DNA of 64,000 bases from NCBI GenBank assembly GCA_964006375.1, contig OZ023264.1, positions 178,691,131 through 178,755,130 on the forward strand. The letters are read 5' to 3'. This DNA is from Tillus elongatus (lineage: Eukaryota > Arthropoda > Insecta > Coleoptera > Cleridae). How positions within the stretch are numbered: the first letter of the stretch is position 1; the number at the start of each line of letters is the position of its first letter. This document shows positions 11,032 to 22,173 of this stretch, piece by piece. The notes below the pieces were generated by a model that worked only from the letters and a program-made list of their open reading frames with translations, had not been told where the DNA came from and searched no databases. The translations under genes and the position numbers were made by a program.

Positions 11032-11345
11032 AAACATCGAGACGCTGTAAGTGGGTTTTGGTAGTGAATTTTCATTAAATCCTTCAAATTTCACTAACTC
11101 AGTTTGCTATTAACCTGAGGTTTGTTGGCTAGGCAACCAGTTTTCTCGGAAACATTTAAAGTTTATTTTTGGAGAATTTTTGTACATTTTCAAACGATAA
11201 GTAATTTGATAAAATATGGTATATTGTTTCTGCTATATAGGCTATACGGATGACCAGATTGATGCCTGCTTGCATTAAAGAGACATATTTGCTACTAAAA
11301 ACATGTTTATGAAAATTCACTTCCATAACGCACTTGCTGCGTCCA
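11032..11345. repeat. M4: ~310-bp palindromically ended unit
   Basis: Both ends carry inverted copies of the HINE-like 5' terminus: GAGACGCTGTAAGTG ... GTAGTGAATTTTCATTAAAT at the left and ATGAAAATTCACTTCCATAA ... CTTGCTGCGTCC at the right. The interior includes TTTTTGTACATTTTCAAACG and a TTGATGCCTGCTT-like stretch. The same unit occurs at 25,434-25,745 and, reversed, 49,884-50,193. A broken copy is at 11,425-12,143 and a half copy at ~51,160-51,300. It could be a MITE in its own right or two element 5' ends joined head to head. Confidence 0.7.
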
Positions 11346-11424
11346 GACTTTTTAAAATAGAACACCTCTTTTTCATCGAATAATAAATAATAAACAAATA
11401 ATGCATGTTTGTGAGAACAGAAAT

Positions 11425-12143
11425 TTGGAACGCAGCAAGTGCGTTTTCGTAACGAATTTTCATTAAATGCTTTAAATTCCAAAAAATCAATTTGCCCTAA
11501 CTTAAGGTTCGTTCGGTAGGAAACCAGTTCTTTTGGGAACATTTTAAGTTTATTTTAGGTAACTAGCTTCTGCTAAGACGTCGCGCAGATGCTCTGGACG
11601 TGGTTCATCCGGGATAGAAGAGGCTGGATCTTCTTGGTCGTGGCAACGCCGTATGATGGTTGTATGACGGTTATTGGTGAGAATGTTACGATTTTGGAAC
11701 CTTTGGAAGTCTTCTGATCAAACCTGTTAAGGTTGGCTATTCTGACAGCCACCAGTTATTTTGCTTCTTCATCCCTTTTCTGGCTTCTTCATCTCTTTCT
11801 CGGGATTCTCTTGCTAATTTAGCTTCTTCTTGTGCTAATTTAGCTTCTTCGTCCATTTTGTTAACCATTTCCAATAGCTGGGTGTTCATATTGGTCAATG
11901 CGCTACTTGTCTTAGGCATAGACGTATATTAAAGCGGGTACACAGTTTATTCTGTTTCATTGTACATTTTCAAACAATAAACTTGTTTTGATGAAATATG
12001 GTACATTGCTTCTACTATAATATAGGTTATACTGGTAACCAAATTTGATGCCTGCTTTCATTAAAAAACACATATTTGCTATTAAAAACATGTTTATGAA
12101 AATTCACTTCCATAACGGACTTGCTGCGTCCAGGCTTTTTGAA
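11425..12143. repeat. M4 unit, second copy, interrupted by a ~400-bp insertion
   Basis: The left part (11,425-11,555) and right part (about 11,960-12,143) together reproduce the 310-bp M4 unit. Between them sits unrelated sequence including a possible LTR-retrotransposon gag fragment (see 11,737-11,919). The outer ends carry the diagnostic inverted termini (GGAACGCAGCAAGTGCG and GGACTTGCTGCGTCC). Confidence 0.65.
11737..11919 (-). pseudogene. possible gag N-terminal fragment
   Basis: A 60-codon open frame on the minus strand is rich in Glu, Lys and Ala with a helical, repeated character (DEEAKLAQEEAKLARESRE). Insect LTR-retrotransposon gag leaders can look like this, and the piece is a discrete insertion within an M4 unit. 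No protease, RT or LTR was recognised nearby, so the assignment is weak. It could equally be any charged coiled-coil segment. Confidence 0.25.
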
Positions 12144-12527
12144 ATAACTAGTCTGGTATGTTTAGCTCACTTAATTATATAATTTAGACGAAGCAGACTG
12201 TATGAGATAAATTTTGACGCAGAGAATGTCGACTGGCTGTTATTTGTTTCACATTTTTTGTCGAGATATTGTTATATCATGGCATTATAAAAAACGCCAA
12301 TTTAAAATTATTCTAATAGGTAGCTTGGAACGCGGAACGTAAATAAATAATTATTAACTAATATGGTTCACTTAACAGCTATATGTTTGCCAATTGCGAC
12401 TTTTATACCGATTCTCATTAAAAAAAATTCGCTCCCATTCGTTTCCCACTATGTGATCACGACTTTCGAAGTTTCGTATAGTTTATTTAAACGATCGCGC
12501 ATTGTTTTGTTTCTTTCGTATGTTTTT

Positions 12528-12944
<417 letters not shown>

Positions 12945-13627
12945 CAAAAGTCGTGAATCAAACGTTACACGAAGATAGGCTAGCTAAAGCCCTTTTAGAA
13001 AAACCCTATAAGATCTTATCAAAAAGTTTACGGTTTTCAGGATATTGAGAATTTTATGGAAAAAATGAAAATTGTCAAATTTTGAGGTATTTTGCCCACC
13101 CACGTGCAGAAAAAACATTTCCGGAATGTGATTTTTGTAGATATTAATCCCCAATAATGGCGTTATCCAATCAATCTGAATTATTTTGTGTTACTATTCA
13201 GAAAATCTGAAGAAGAAAAATTAAAAACCGGACTTTTTTCCCCAATTGTTTAAAATTTGGAATAAACCGCCGTACTGAAAAAACACTTAAGTAAAATTTA
13301 CTGACACGTAAGATCAAAAACTTCCCTGTTTTATGGAGATTCTAAAATGATATAAAACATTGTCAATATTTCTAAAAGTAATTCACTGTCGACGATTGAA
13401 AGTAAATTTGGAAGTGAAATCAGGTAGATAATTAACAAAAACAAACTTTGACATTTATAAAAAATCTGTCAATGTCAGTAAGGTGACTAGTTACAGTTTA
13501 GTTTAGTTAAAATTGGTAGCTATTTAATATAATATTTTTAATCACGAATATCGAGGGCATAAATAAATTAAAATAATGGGTGGCAAGATGTAAAAAAAAT
13601 TGATATAGATATCTTACCGTTTTTTTC
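12945..13627. other. unassigned; contains a paralogous empty mariner target
   Basis: No coding feature is seen. The segment 13,514-13,566 (TAGCTATTTAATATAATAT ... ATATCGAGGGCATAAATA) is an inverted copy of 19,780-19,832. At 19.78 kb the same text ends at a mariner TIR (CGAGGGCGGGTCAATAAGTC on the minus strand), whereas here it continues without one, so 13.56 kb looks like the unoccupied version of that TA site. Confidence 0.55.
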
Positions 13628-14745
13628 CCTCAGGGCTCGTCCGCGACTTTACCGCCCCGATAGTACTGCAGCCTTTGGCTTATTGTGCAGACCCTTTGTC
13701 TTTCTACTCCACCCATTCCAAAATCACTGTGCCTTGAACTAGTCTGCACAGCGATTGGTAGGGTGAAGTTTTATATTGCTCTGTCTCCGGTCTAGAGTGA
13801 CCGTAGATCAGCTGTCTTTTGCGAGTTAGAGCTTTACACTCGCACAAGATGTGCTGGGCTGATTCCCCCCGTGTCTGAGAGTCTGCATGCCCGAACCTCC
13901 CCATTTTAAGCAGGTGTTTCTTGACTGCCATGTGTCCCGTCAAGGGACCTGTTATCTTTCTAAACTGTCCTCTGTTAAGATTTAGCAGCTCCACAGCTCT
14001 CTTTGAACTGGATTCCTCAATCACTGGCTTCCAATATCTGAGACCTGGACAGTCTGTCCAGTACACGTTATGCGTTTCTGACCTAGGATTTAATGGATCC
14101 CTGGCAGTGCTCTTCGTCACGCCTAGGGCCGGTTATGGTCGCATAAATGGTTCTGCTGATCCTCTCTTCGCGAGACTGTCAGCTTCTTCATTGCCTTTGA
14201 ACCCGAGTGACACGGCACTCAGATGAGGGTGACCTCATTCTGCCCAGCTAGGTCCCTCATCTCGTCTCGGCGTTCACTTACCACCCTGGAATTTACCCGT
14301 GTGCTACTTAGAACCTTAAGAGCTGCCTGTGGCTATGAGGATCCGCTTGTTGGTGTAGCACCTCTTGTTCTCTCGCACGCAGTGCAACATTGCGTACATT
14401 TCGGCCTGAAAGACCGTTGCATGAGCTCCGAGTGAAATACTGTGCCTTACCCTCGGTTCATCTGAATAAACACCTGCCCCCGTCGCACGCTCCCCGCCGG
14501 ATCCGTCGGTGAACAAGACGAGCGCGTCCCGTGGTATGCCCGGCGTCTCCCCCCGCCATGCCTCGTGGTCGGGGATTTCCACTGTAAAATTGTTTTCCCT
14601 GCAGATTCGCGGGCTCGCGAAGTCCGACCTCATTTCAAGCATGGGTTCCTTCACGATCTCCTGAATTTTGCAGCCTAGGCTGATCTTCAGTCTATTATTG
14701 CAGGCTAGTCTGTATAGTGCTAGCCTGGGATCCCCCACGAAAAGT
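13628..14745 (-). pseudogene. I-type LINE fragment: RNase H domain and C-terminus
   Basis: From 14,738 leftward the minus strand encodes the end of an RT, then an RNase H domain (LVLFTDGSGGERATGAGVYS, LGAHATVFQAEMYAML). After frameshifts near 14,220-14,320 comes the C-terminal region (YWTDCPGLRYWKPVIEESS, LNLNRGQFRKITGPLTGHM, HADSQTRGESAQHILCECKA), whose last part is the Cys/His knuckle of I-group retrotransposons. The 3' UTR ends near 13,628 with GACGAGCCCTGAGGG and A's. A similar tail stands alone at 44,410-44,465. Upstream RT and endonuclease are absent, so this is a 5'-truncated dead copy. Confidence 0.8.
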
Positions 14746-14924
14746 AATTGTGTGTGTGAGGTGGGGGGTGGGTGGGGGGTGTTCCAGTAACACCTCCATG
14801 GCGACTGTTGGGGTTGAAGTCATGGCCCCTGTGATGTCCGGTCAAGCCATCCGTAGGATCTTGCCCAGTTTTTGTTTGGCACTGGATTGTGTCACCTTAG
14901 GCCACAGAAAGATATTACTTGACT

Positions 14925-15175
14925 ATGACCAATCACCGACGCCAGAGAGCAGTTTTATCTCACTATCCTGGAAATTTAGCTGAACCCTTCCCTTTCTGCA
15001 AGAAGGGAAGTGAGGAACATGGAGACATTGAACTTGCTCGAACACAATCTCACAACCTCGATTTGTATTAATTTACAGTATGTACTGAAAAGTAATTTGA
15101 CGCTTTCGCTGGGAGTCGAACGCAGGACCCTCGGGTCCAGAGGCGCACGTCGTTACCACTGAGCCACCGATGTTG
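14925..15175 (-). mobile_element. tRNA-derived SINE-1 copy
   Basis: The body text CAATCACCGACGCCAGAGAG, a shortened centre, and a tRNA-like head on the minus strand with box-A-like TGGCTCAGTGGTAACGACG and box-B-like GCGTTCGACTCCC (about 15,110-15,170) identify the family. The middle of the body (the CCGACGGCTTTACGCC region) is deleted. Confidence 0.75.
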
Positions 15176-15299
15176 CCATTTAATTATAACACGGTAATTT
15201 CATTCTAGCTGAAGGTATCCAGATCCACATGACATGCCATGGCAAGGTGATTTGTGTCTATGAAATTTTGTATTCCGACTTAAAAAGCTAGTTAACTAA

Positions 15300-15515
15300 A
15301 AAGGTAAAGGTAAGAAAGATGCTTACTGGCAATTAGGCCATTGCTGACCCTTTTTGCTCATTAAACTAACCTACCCCCCACCTTGAGCTCGATCTCAACG
15401 ACGACAGTGATTTGAAAAATCATCCGCCGCCGGTGAGTCTCGAACCGTCGTCCCCCGAGTTCGTATTGGAAAGTCTAAATCGACTTTCTCGCACGGCCAC
15501 GGAGGTGCTAGGTAC
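15300..15515 (-). mobile_element. second tRNA-derived SINE family (SINE-2), one copy
   Basis: On the minus strand the head reads CCGTGGCCGTGCGAGAAAGT, then ACTTTCCAATACGAACTCGG, then the B-box-like ACGGTTCGAGACTCACC. The layout is that of a degraded tRNA gene with a long variable region, followed by a short unrelated body ending near AAAGGTAAAGGTAAG. Its sequence differs from SINE-1. Only one copy was found, so boundaries are approximate. Confidence 0.5.
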
Positions 15516-15529
15516 TTAACTAAGTTAGA

Positions 15530-16890
15530 TGAGTCTGAGTTAGATGAGTGTGATACATAGTTGGATATGCAATTTTTTACTCTACCCAACGCTGTAAAAA
15601 TCTAAGGTGGCGCCCATAAGAAAAACAAAAGTTCGCAATGGAAACTCAAAATTCAGCAGGTCTAGATAAATTCTAACCCACCCGTTTGATAGCTCGTAAT
15701 CAGTTACGGAAACCCACCAATTTTAGCAACGGTCTATTTAATAAGGAAATTAAAGTTCTCATTTGGAGAAATTCTCGAACACGTCGATTTTATTTGATAA
15801 AAATGGAGTTTTCCATCAAAGCAGATTTTCCAGCATCATTTGTTTTAAGAGTAAATTCGTCATTGACATTTATTTAAATGGTAACCCCCTATTGTTGAAT
15901 TTAAAAAAAAATAGCTTGGATAAGTTGTTTAGCCAGGAAAATCGGACAAGGTTTTCCGGAGCGACTTTGATTTTCTTTCGAAAAAAATATTTTTATCTCC
16001 GAAAATTACAAAGCTGTTTTGATGAAATTTGGTGGATATGTTGCCTTGGGAAAGACCTTACGACATACCAAAATTCATTTTTCTAAGTTTATAGAAAGTT
16101 GAGTTATTCAATTTGAAGCATTTAATAAAAATTCACTACCATAACGCACTTGCTGCGTCCCGATCTTTTTTTTCTTGATTTTGGGTAAGTTTTCAGACCC
16201 TTAACCAAACGAGATATGGACAATTTAAGAAACAAGTTTATCCGTCAAAAATGTTAAGACAGTTGAATAAATTCTGAACTGTCAATATTAGACATAAATT
16301 GTATGGTATACAAAGTTGGCTTAGAATTTGATGCAACATCCGAAAATGCAATAATATATAGCTGTCTTATTTAAAATAACGGAGTTAATATCCACCTTCC
16401 ATTGCTTATAGAAAACCTCTTTGGCCCACATTACCAAAATTGAATGGGTATTTGGTTTTGGCAATATTTCATCAAATGCTGTGTTCTAGTTGTTTCGGGA
16501 CATTAATAACGCCACGTATGGTTTATTGTTCTAATAATAGTCCTTGTTTGTGTGTATAGATAGGTATACGATTTAGAAATACCATTAATTACACATAATT
16601 CAATCTTATTTGTATGAATTGTTCCATGATAAAGTGCTTCGTGTTTTACAAATACAGCTTTTTGTAAATTTAAATTTGTAAAAACCATCACGCTAACAGA
16701 AGTTACTTACTAGACCGTTATGTTTTTATAATATACGAGTATACATAATAATAATTGTAAATATGCTGTCGGAACTTAAGAAGCACGTTGACTTGATCCT
16801 CCACGCATACACATTTGATTTCACAGATGCGTACTGACTTGGATTTTGTATAAGGTGTATCGGTTTGTATTTGTATTTTATTTTGGTTCT
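15530..16890. other. HINE-like M1 plus 5' terminus; otherwise unassigned
   Basis: Positions ~15,885-16,165 hold part of M1 (GCTTGGATAAGTTGTTTAGC, GAAAATCGGACAAGGTTTTC) followed by the element terminus in reverse (AAAATTCACTACCATAACGC, ACTTGCTGCGTCCCG). About 16,345-16,400 resembles the edge of a mariner TIR (GTCTTATTTAAAATAACGG). I see no gene in 16,400-16,890. Confidence 0.5.
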
Positions 16891-17115
16891 CTAACGTCGG
16901 TCTATTTCCGCGACTACGACCAATCACTTCACTAAGCTATAATTTTCCGCACACCTTATATGTAAGGAGGGTAAGGATATTTAACGTACCCAACATCGCA
17001 TGGTATACGGCACCGACGGCTTTACCCCCCATTTGGAGGGAAGAACGTGAGCACATTTAACTTATTCAAACACAATGCGAGAACCTCGATTGATGTTAAT
17101 TTGTTTTTTGACCTG
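16890..17115 (-). mobile_element. tRNA-derived SINE-1 copy, headless
   Basis: Diverged body in reverse (AACGTCGGTCTATTTCCGCG, GTACCCAACATCGCATGG, CGAGAACCTCGATTGATG... in the plus strand reading) with the tRNA-like head replaced by unrelated sequence after TTAATTTG at ~17,104. Confidence 0.7.
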
Positions 17116-17451
17116 CAGGTAAGCTTGATCCGACCGTCCGGTTTTCCCGTGTAATTTATGATTTCTTCCCTATTTATTTTCCGCCAGACTTTCTTTGCTT
17201 ACCTACATTTTTGTGAGATCATATTTCTAATTTGTTTGTTTTTACTTTATGCCTTTTAGTTCCTCACCTGTTACATTCTTATATTAACTTTACTATTTCT
17301 GATCTAATGCACGGTTTCCTTGCTTCTAGTTTCTTCTTGCTTGGTAGTTTTTTTCGCAGCCACGTAGATATTCCACCAATGAGTTGCATCTTATTGGTTG
17401 AAATATATTAAGGTCCTCTGCATTTTAGTTTATGCACATTCAATTTCCTTT

Positions 17452-17564
17452 TAGTGAACTTTCGTAAAAAGAATTCACTAACGCGGAGATCGCGACATTT
17501 GAATTTTGAAAAAGTTTTTTCAAATGACTGCGACCTAGGACCTTCTAGAACACATATCCGGGGT

Positions 17565-17626
<62 letters not shown>
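17452..17626 (-). repeat. HINE-like 3' end: hairpin, M2 block, (TA)n
   Basis: The hairpin TTAGTGAACTTTCGTAAAAA / GAATTCACTAA (about 17,452-17,481) is followed by M2 (GCGGAGATCGCGACATTTGA ... ATATCCGGGGTTAGTTTA) and a (TA)n array (17,571-17,626) that continues as (ATA)n. The other half of the element is missing; a LINE follows. Confidence 0.7.
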
Positions 17627-17641
<15 letters not shown>

Positions 17642-17644
17642 AAT

Positions 17645-19300
17645 AGCCCTTTCGATACAAAAATGTACAGAAGGCCAGTCAACCAGTACACATAGGTACG
17701 CATAACAATAGCAAACAAATCTCTATAAATAAACAAAAAACAAGACATAAATATCACAGTTCATTATCACATAAATACTCCTCAATACTGTAGTAACACC
17801 TGGATGCTAAGAGTGCTTTCAAAGGAACAGTCAGCGAAACCAACGAAAAAAACGGAACTTATGGCAAACACCCTACAAAGGCAATTCACAGAAAACGACA
17901 CAACTAACAACAACTTCCAACAAAACGTTCACAATACAGTCAAAACTTATTTACAATCAAGAGAAGACACAAAAATAGCACCTGCCACCCCCCAAGAACT
18001 ATCACAAATAATCCAACAAATAAATAAGAAAAAAGCACCAGGACTGGATAAAATAACGGGTACAGCCGTAAAAAACCTACCCCAACAATGCAAGATGACG
18101 CTGATCTTCATTATAAACGCAGCCTTAAGACTGAACTATTTTCCAAAAGCATGGAAAAAGGCGAAGGTAATTTTGATCAAAAAACCGCATAAAAGCCCCA
18201 AAGAACCGACAAGTTACCGGCCAATAAGCCTGCTTTCCACACTATCTAAGATTTTTGAAAGAATCATCCTCGCAAGAATCAAGCAACACACCAAGGACAA
18301 CGACATACTACCGGAAGAACAATTTGGCTTCAGAGATAAACATTCGACAGCTGACCAAATATTAATAATAGTAGAAACCATAACAACAAATTTTAACGAA
18401 AAGAACACAACAATATGCCTTTTCATGGACATAGAAAAGGCCTTCGACAAGATTTGGCACGAAGCCCTGGTACAAAAGATAATCCATTTCAAATACCCCC
18501 CGGGGCTCACCCGTATATTCCATTCCTTTCTAAAAGACCGCACTTTTGTGGTAGAAATTGAAAATCTGATGAAAGGCCAATCAGGGCTGGGGTCTCCAAA
18601 GGAACAGTCATGTCCCCACATCTCTATGCCATATATACAGCAGATATCCCAAAACCAGATGGAATAAGGCTGGCACAATGTGCGGAGGACACTGCACTGA
18701 TGACAAACTCCTGGAGAACAAAAACGGAAATAAGAAAATTGATAAAAATCATCCCACAATATGAAGACTGGTTCCAAAAATGGAAGATCACGATAAACCC
18801 AGAGAAATGTGCAATAGTAAACTTTACAAGGCAAAATGATCCACCGTCAGAGTACATCACGTGCTATAACAAGCAAATCCCCTGGAAGCCCGCAGCTAAA
18901 CACCTCGGAAGCACACTAGACAGAAGACTGACATTCAAACAACACATTACGGAAACGAAGACAAAGGCCTATGGGGCAATCAACGCCCTACTCCCAATAA
19001 TCGGAAGACTCCATGTCACCCGAAAACAAATTATTGCTTTATAAAACAGTCATCCGCCCATACCTAACCTATTCTAGCGCAGCATGGGGACACGCAGCCA
19101 AAACACACATAGAACAAATAGAAAAGAGACAGAACAAATGCCTGAGGCTGATCTTTAATGCACCATGGTATATGCGAAATACACAACTTCACATAGAGGC
19201 AGAACTCCTGACAATAGCAGAGTACATAAAAGAGAATACACAGAGAACGTACGCCCGATTTCAAGAACACGAAAACACACTGTTACAATAAATAGCAAGT
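17645..19300 (+). pseudogene. Jockey-type LINE reverse transcriptase pseudogene
   Basis: A 17,804-18,667 frame encodes the RT fingers/palm start: INKKKAPGLDKITGTAVKNL, FPKAWKKAKVILIKKPHKSP, TSYRPISLLSTLSKIFERII, EEQFGFRDKHSTADQI and CLFMDIEKAFDKIWHE. A frameshift near 18,600 continues in the 18,610 frame (PHLYAIYTADIP). There the catalytic YADD is replaced by CAED (18,680-18,695). A second frameshift near 19,010 leads to the thumb region (LYKTVIRPYLTYSSAAWG, IEKRQNKCLRLIFNAPWYMR) ending at 19,291. The endonuclease part is absent: the copy is 5'-truncated and inactive. Family placement rests on the overall match to mobile element jockey polymerases. Confidence 0.85.
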
Positions 19301-19439
19301 TATGACGAAAACACAGAATTTAAGCACAAAAGACCAAAGACATCCATGAGATATATATATATATATATATGAACATAACATTGGCATAAATGCCACACAC
19401 ATCAATACAACCGCCATTATATAAAACCAAAAATTAGAC

Positions 19440-19757
19440 AGCTGAACGGGCTCAAAGACATTAGTCTGGCCTAGGAATTCCATACCGTTGCCAGAAACAA
19501 ACTCCATCAAGCCAGCAGCCACACTCTCCGTCGACCTACCCGATCGAAAACCATGTTGGGAGTCAGCCAGTAGATCATTTTCCATCAGAAAGGACATGAC
19601 CCTATCATAAACAATCTTTGATAGAACACTGGGAATGGCAAGAGGCCTGTAATTCAGTAGCGATAGTGTATCACCACTCTTAAAAAATAATATAACCTTG
19701 ATTATCTTAAGAAGATTTGGAAATTGCTCCAGCTCTATGGATTTATTAAAAGTCACG
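19440..19757 (-). pseudogene. RT fragment of a different LINE
   Basis: The minus-strand frame reads LEQFPNLLKIIKVILFFKSG, SLLNYRPLAIPSVLSKIVYD and LADSQHGFRSGRSTESVAAG, the conserved RT blocks 1-2 of Jockey/CR1-like elements. It is only ~100 codons, starts directly at a mariner TIR remnant (19,757-19,778) and stops near 19,440. The sequence is unlike LINE-A and the Jockey pseudogene next door. Confidence 0.7.
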
Positions 19758-19779
19758 GACTTATTGACCCGCCCTCGTA
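19757..19779. repeat. solo mariner TIR remnant
   Basis: CGGACTTATTGACCCGCCCT matches the right TIR of the D34D mariner at 25,886-27,098. It ends at a TA shared with the empty paralogous site at 13.56 kb. The rest of that mariner is not present. Confidence 0.65.
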
Positions 19780-20111
19780 TTTATGCCCTCGATATTCGTG
19801 ATTAAATATTATTTTAAATAGCTACCAATTTCCCAAAAAATATTCTTGGAAAAGTCTATATTTTTGTATAAAAGAATTTTTTATTGAAATTCTGAAGTGC
19901 CAGGAAAACGCGTGACCTTGAAAATTAAAAAAAAAAAAACATGCCGCGCGGCTCTGATTACTAATAGGCTATCCTACTCACGAACGCCGTGCCCACCCAT
20001 GTAAGACACCCACGAGCCGCCACTGACTCGTACTTTTTTTTTTCTATTTTTTGGAAAAACAATTATGAACCTGTTTCCGAATCAACGAACGTGCGTACTA
20101 TTAAGAAATTA

Positions 20112-20475
20112 AAGAACCCCGGTGGTTCAGGGGTAAGAACGTGTGCCTCTGAACCGAAGGGTACTGGGTTCGATCCCGGGGTACTCCTTTCACTTTTTCA
20201 GTACAAACTGTAACATTAACATCAACCGAGATTCTGGCATTGTATTTGAGCAAGATGAATGTCTGAACGTTCCGCCCTTCGGAGGGGGCGTAAAGCCGTC
20301 GGTCCCGTGTCCATGCTATGTTGGGCACGTTAAAGATCCCTACCCTCCTTACAGAAAGGCATAGATTCGGCGAAAATGTCCAGGATAGTGAGGTGAAACT
20401 GCTCCCTGGCGTCGGTGATTGGCCATAGTCGCGGAAATAGGCCGACGTTAAAGAAACAACAACACACACACACAC
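20112..20475 (+). mobile_element. full-length tRNA-derived SINE-1 with target-site duplication
   Basis: The head is tRNA-like: box A TGGTTCAGGGGTAAGAACG at ~20,122 and box B GGTTCGATCCC at 20,167-20,177, giving an internal pol III promoter. A ~280-bp unrelated body follows (TTCAGTACAAACTGTAACAT, CGTTCCGCCCTTCGGAGGG, TTGGGCACGTTAAAGATCCC, GGCCATAGTCGCGG) and a short A/C-rich tail (CAACAACACACACACACA). The 12-bp duplication ATTAAGAAATTA flanks it at 20,100-20,111 and 20,476-20,487, proving retrotransposition. It is the reference copy for SINE-1 in this window. Confidence 0.9.
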
Positions 20476-20489
20476 ATTAAGAAATTACA

Positions 20490-21636
20490 GGAAGGGTAGT
20501 GGTATTTGGTGCTGACAAAAACTGCATTTTTCTTTCGTTATGTTTGTTTAATTTTGACGATATGTGTTTATGTTTTAATTCCGGATCTGTAGGAAAAACT
20601 CAATACTGTGTTTGTGTCTTATTATATACGGATGCAGGTGTATGAATTTGTTTAAATTATGAAAGTTGTTCCAGCGAGTTAGTCTGTATTTAACGCATAA
20701 CGTTGTATATCAGACCGTTGAATTTCAAGGTAATTCACCTACATTATAATATCAGTGAAATACAATCACGTCAGGCCAACATAACCTATTAGGTTTAACA
20801 AAAGATGCCGAACTTTGGCAAAAATGCATATCGTGTAATACAATCGTACAACTCAAGGGTAAACCACAATGTTGTAAATGATAAAACAATTGCGTTATGC
20901 TGGCAAATTTGCCCAAAAAAATATTTAAACACAAGTGCATCGGCTTCAAGGGCTATAACATATGCCGGGTTAGTAAAAAGTACCGATACTTTTTTCTTGA
21001 TGATATTTATCTTCAATTGAACAATGCTTTCGGCACTGCTGCCATATTTCCTAGTTTTGCGCTACACACAGTCTCTTTGTTGTCTTAAATGGAATGCCCT
21101 ATTTATTTGTATTGCAGTGAATTGGGCGTCTCAAATTTAGTAAGATCACAAATTTTAAAAATTGTATCTCTACTAGTGGCTGAGATATCACAACAGTGCC
21201 GATATAGTTGTTCAATTCTGCATGCCCAGAAACCCACAAATGCCGAATTTTGTAACAGCAACTGTAGGGGTTTTAAAGATATTTGAGCGTTCCGGTACTT
21301 TTCACTCACCCGGTGTACATTATAATTCTATAAATTATTAACATGACATCTGGCATTAATTATTATATGAAGCTAGGTGAATTATAGAAATCCCTCAAAT
21401 GCTAATACTTTAATTTTCCGATAACTCATAAACTTCAGTTTTGGTATATAATAAACTCCATGAAGGCAATACGTGTACCGGAGTTTATCGCCATAACAAT
21501 CAATCAATCTGTTTATTAGTTTTATTTAAATAAAAAAGAGATACAGAGTGTCAAAGTGACGAATAAAAATGTTTTTTCCTTAATCATTTCTGGAGTTTTA
21601 GTCAGGCATGTTTCAAATTCTATAGGCAGACATTTT
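20490..21636. other. unassigned; no gene seen
   Basis: AT-rich sequence with only short frames. About 21,530-21,560 (AAAGAGATACAGAGTGTCAA) has the flavour of a mariner-type end, but no partner end was found. Confidence 0.35.
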
Positions 21637-21722
21637 TAGTCAATTTTCATTAAGAAAATATAGAGAGATATCGGTGGTGAGGCTTTCACTACCATAACGC
21701 ACTTGCTGCGTCCAGACTTTTA
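21637..21722 (-). repeat. minimal HINE-like element (~85 bp)
   Basis: The terminal hairpin region (TTAGTCAATTTTCATTAAGA) and first bases of M2 (GAGAGATATCGGTGG) are joined directly to the 5' terminus in reverse (TTCACTACCATAACGCACTT, GCTGCGTCC). All internal modules and the microsatellite are absent, so this is an internal-deletion derivative retaining only the two ends. Confidence 0.65.
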
Positions 21723-22173
21723 TTTGCATAAGCTTATGCAAATTGATGTTCATAATATTCGAACACAATGGCTGCGGTGGAAAGCAGGATTCCCATAATT
21801 GATAGTGGCATTGCGTTATCACCCGCAGTTTAACAACCACAGGAACTTGGTCGTAATGCCAGCAGAATCTGCAGCCGATTATACCGAAAACGGAACGATT
21901 ATATTACGTTGACGCTTGATGTGGTATTGATTAGATTAGGGAATGGAATCGCCTGTTGCATGTATGGAACATACCATTGTTTTGCGCAAGTGTTTTATAA
22001 TTTCATGGCTTTTATGTATATTTGGGTAATTTTAAGGAGAACGCGAGCGGTTGACCACTTTGCAAATGTGTCTGACCAATGTTTCCGTTGCTTAACAGTG
22101 ATTGTTTCTAAATAAATTTGTTTCGTTTGCTAACTAATTCAAATATCACCGTTACATCCCGTACTGTTAGTAG

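Larger units (their letters stand above)
7170..11345 (-). repeat. large HINE-like composite repeat, interrupted by other elements
   Basis: Reading the plus strand gives the module order in reverse: terminal hairpin (7,177-7,206), M2 block (7,207-7,285), long-TIR mariner insertion (7,298-9,480), (TA)n (9,640-9,724), M1 (9,730-10,198), a weak hairpin with partial M2 (10,199-10,250), a LINE-tail insertion (10,253-10,502), a second M1 end with hairpin and M2 (10,505-10,790), M3 (10,825-11,010), and M4 (11,032-11,345). The last ends in the terminus ACTTCCATAACGCACTTGC. The same order, reversed, occurs in the compact copy at 49,884-50,955, so this is a real composite family structure, not chance adjacency. 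Confidence 0.65.

Noticed and set aside
16503..16927. Possible coding frames on the minus strand
   Set aside because: Short, low-complexity and without domains; the region partly overlaps a SINE copy.
20116..20190. Candidate tRNA gene
   Set aside because: A and B boxes are present, but the acceptor stem does not close and the segment is the head of a dispersed SINE with target duplications.
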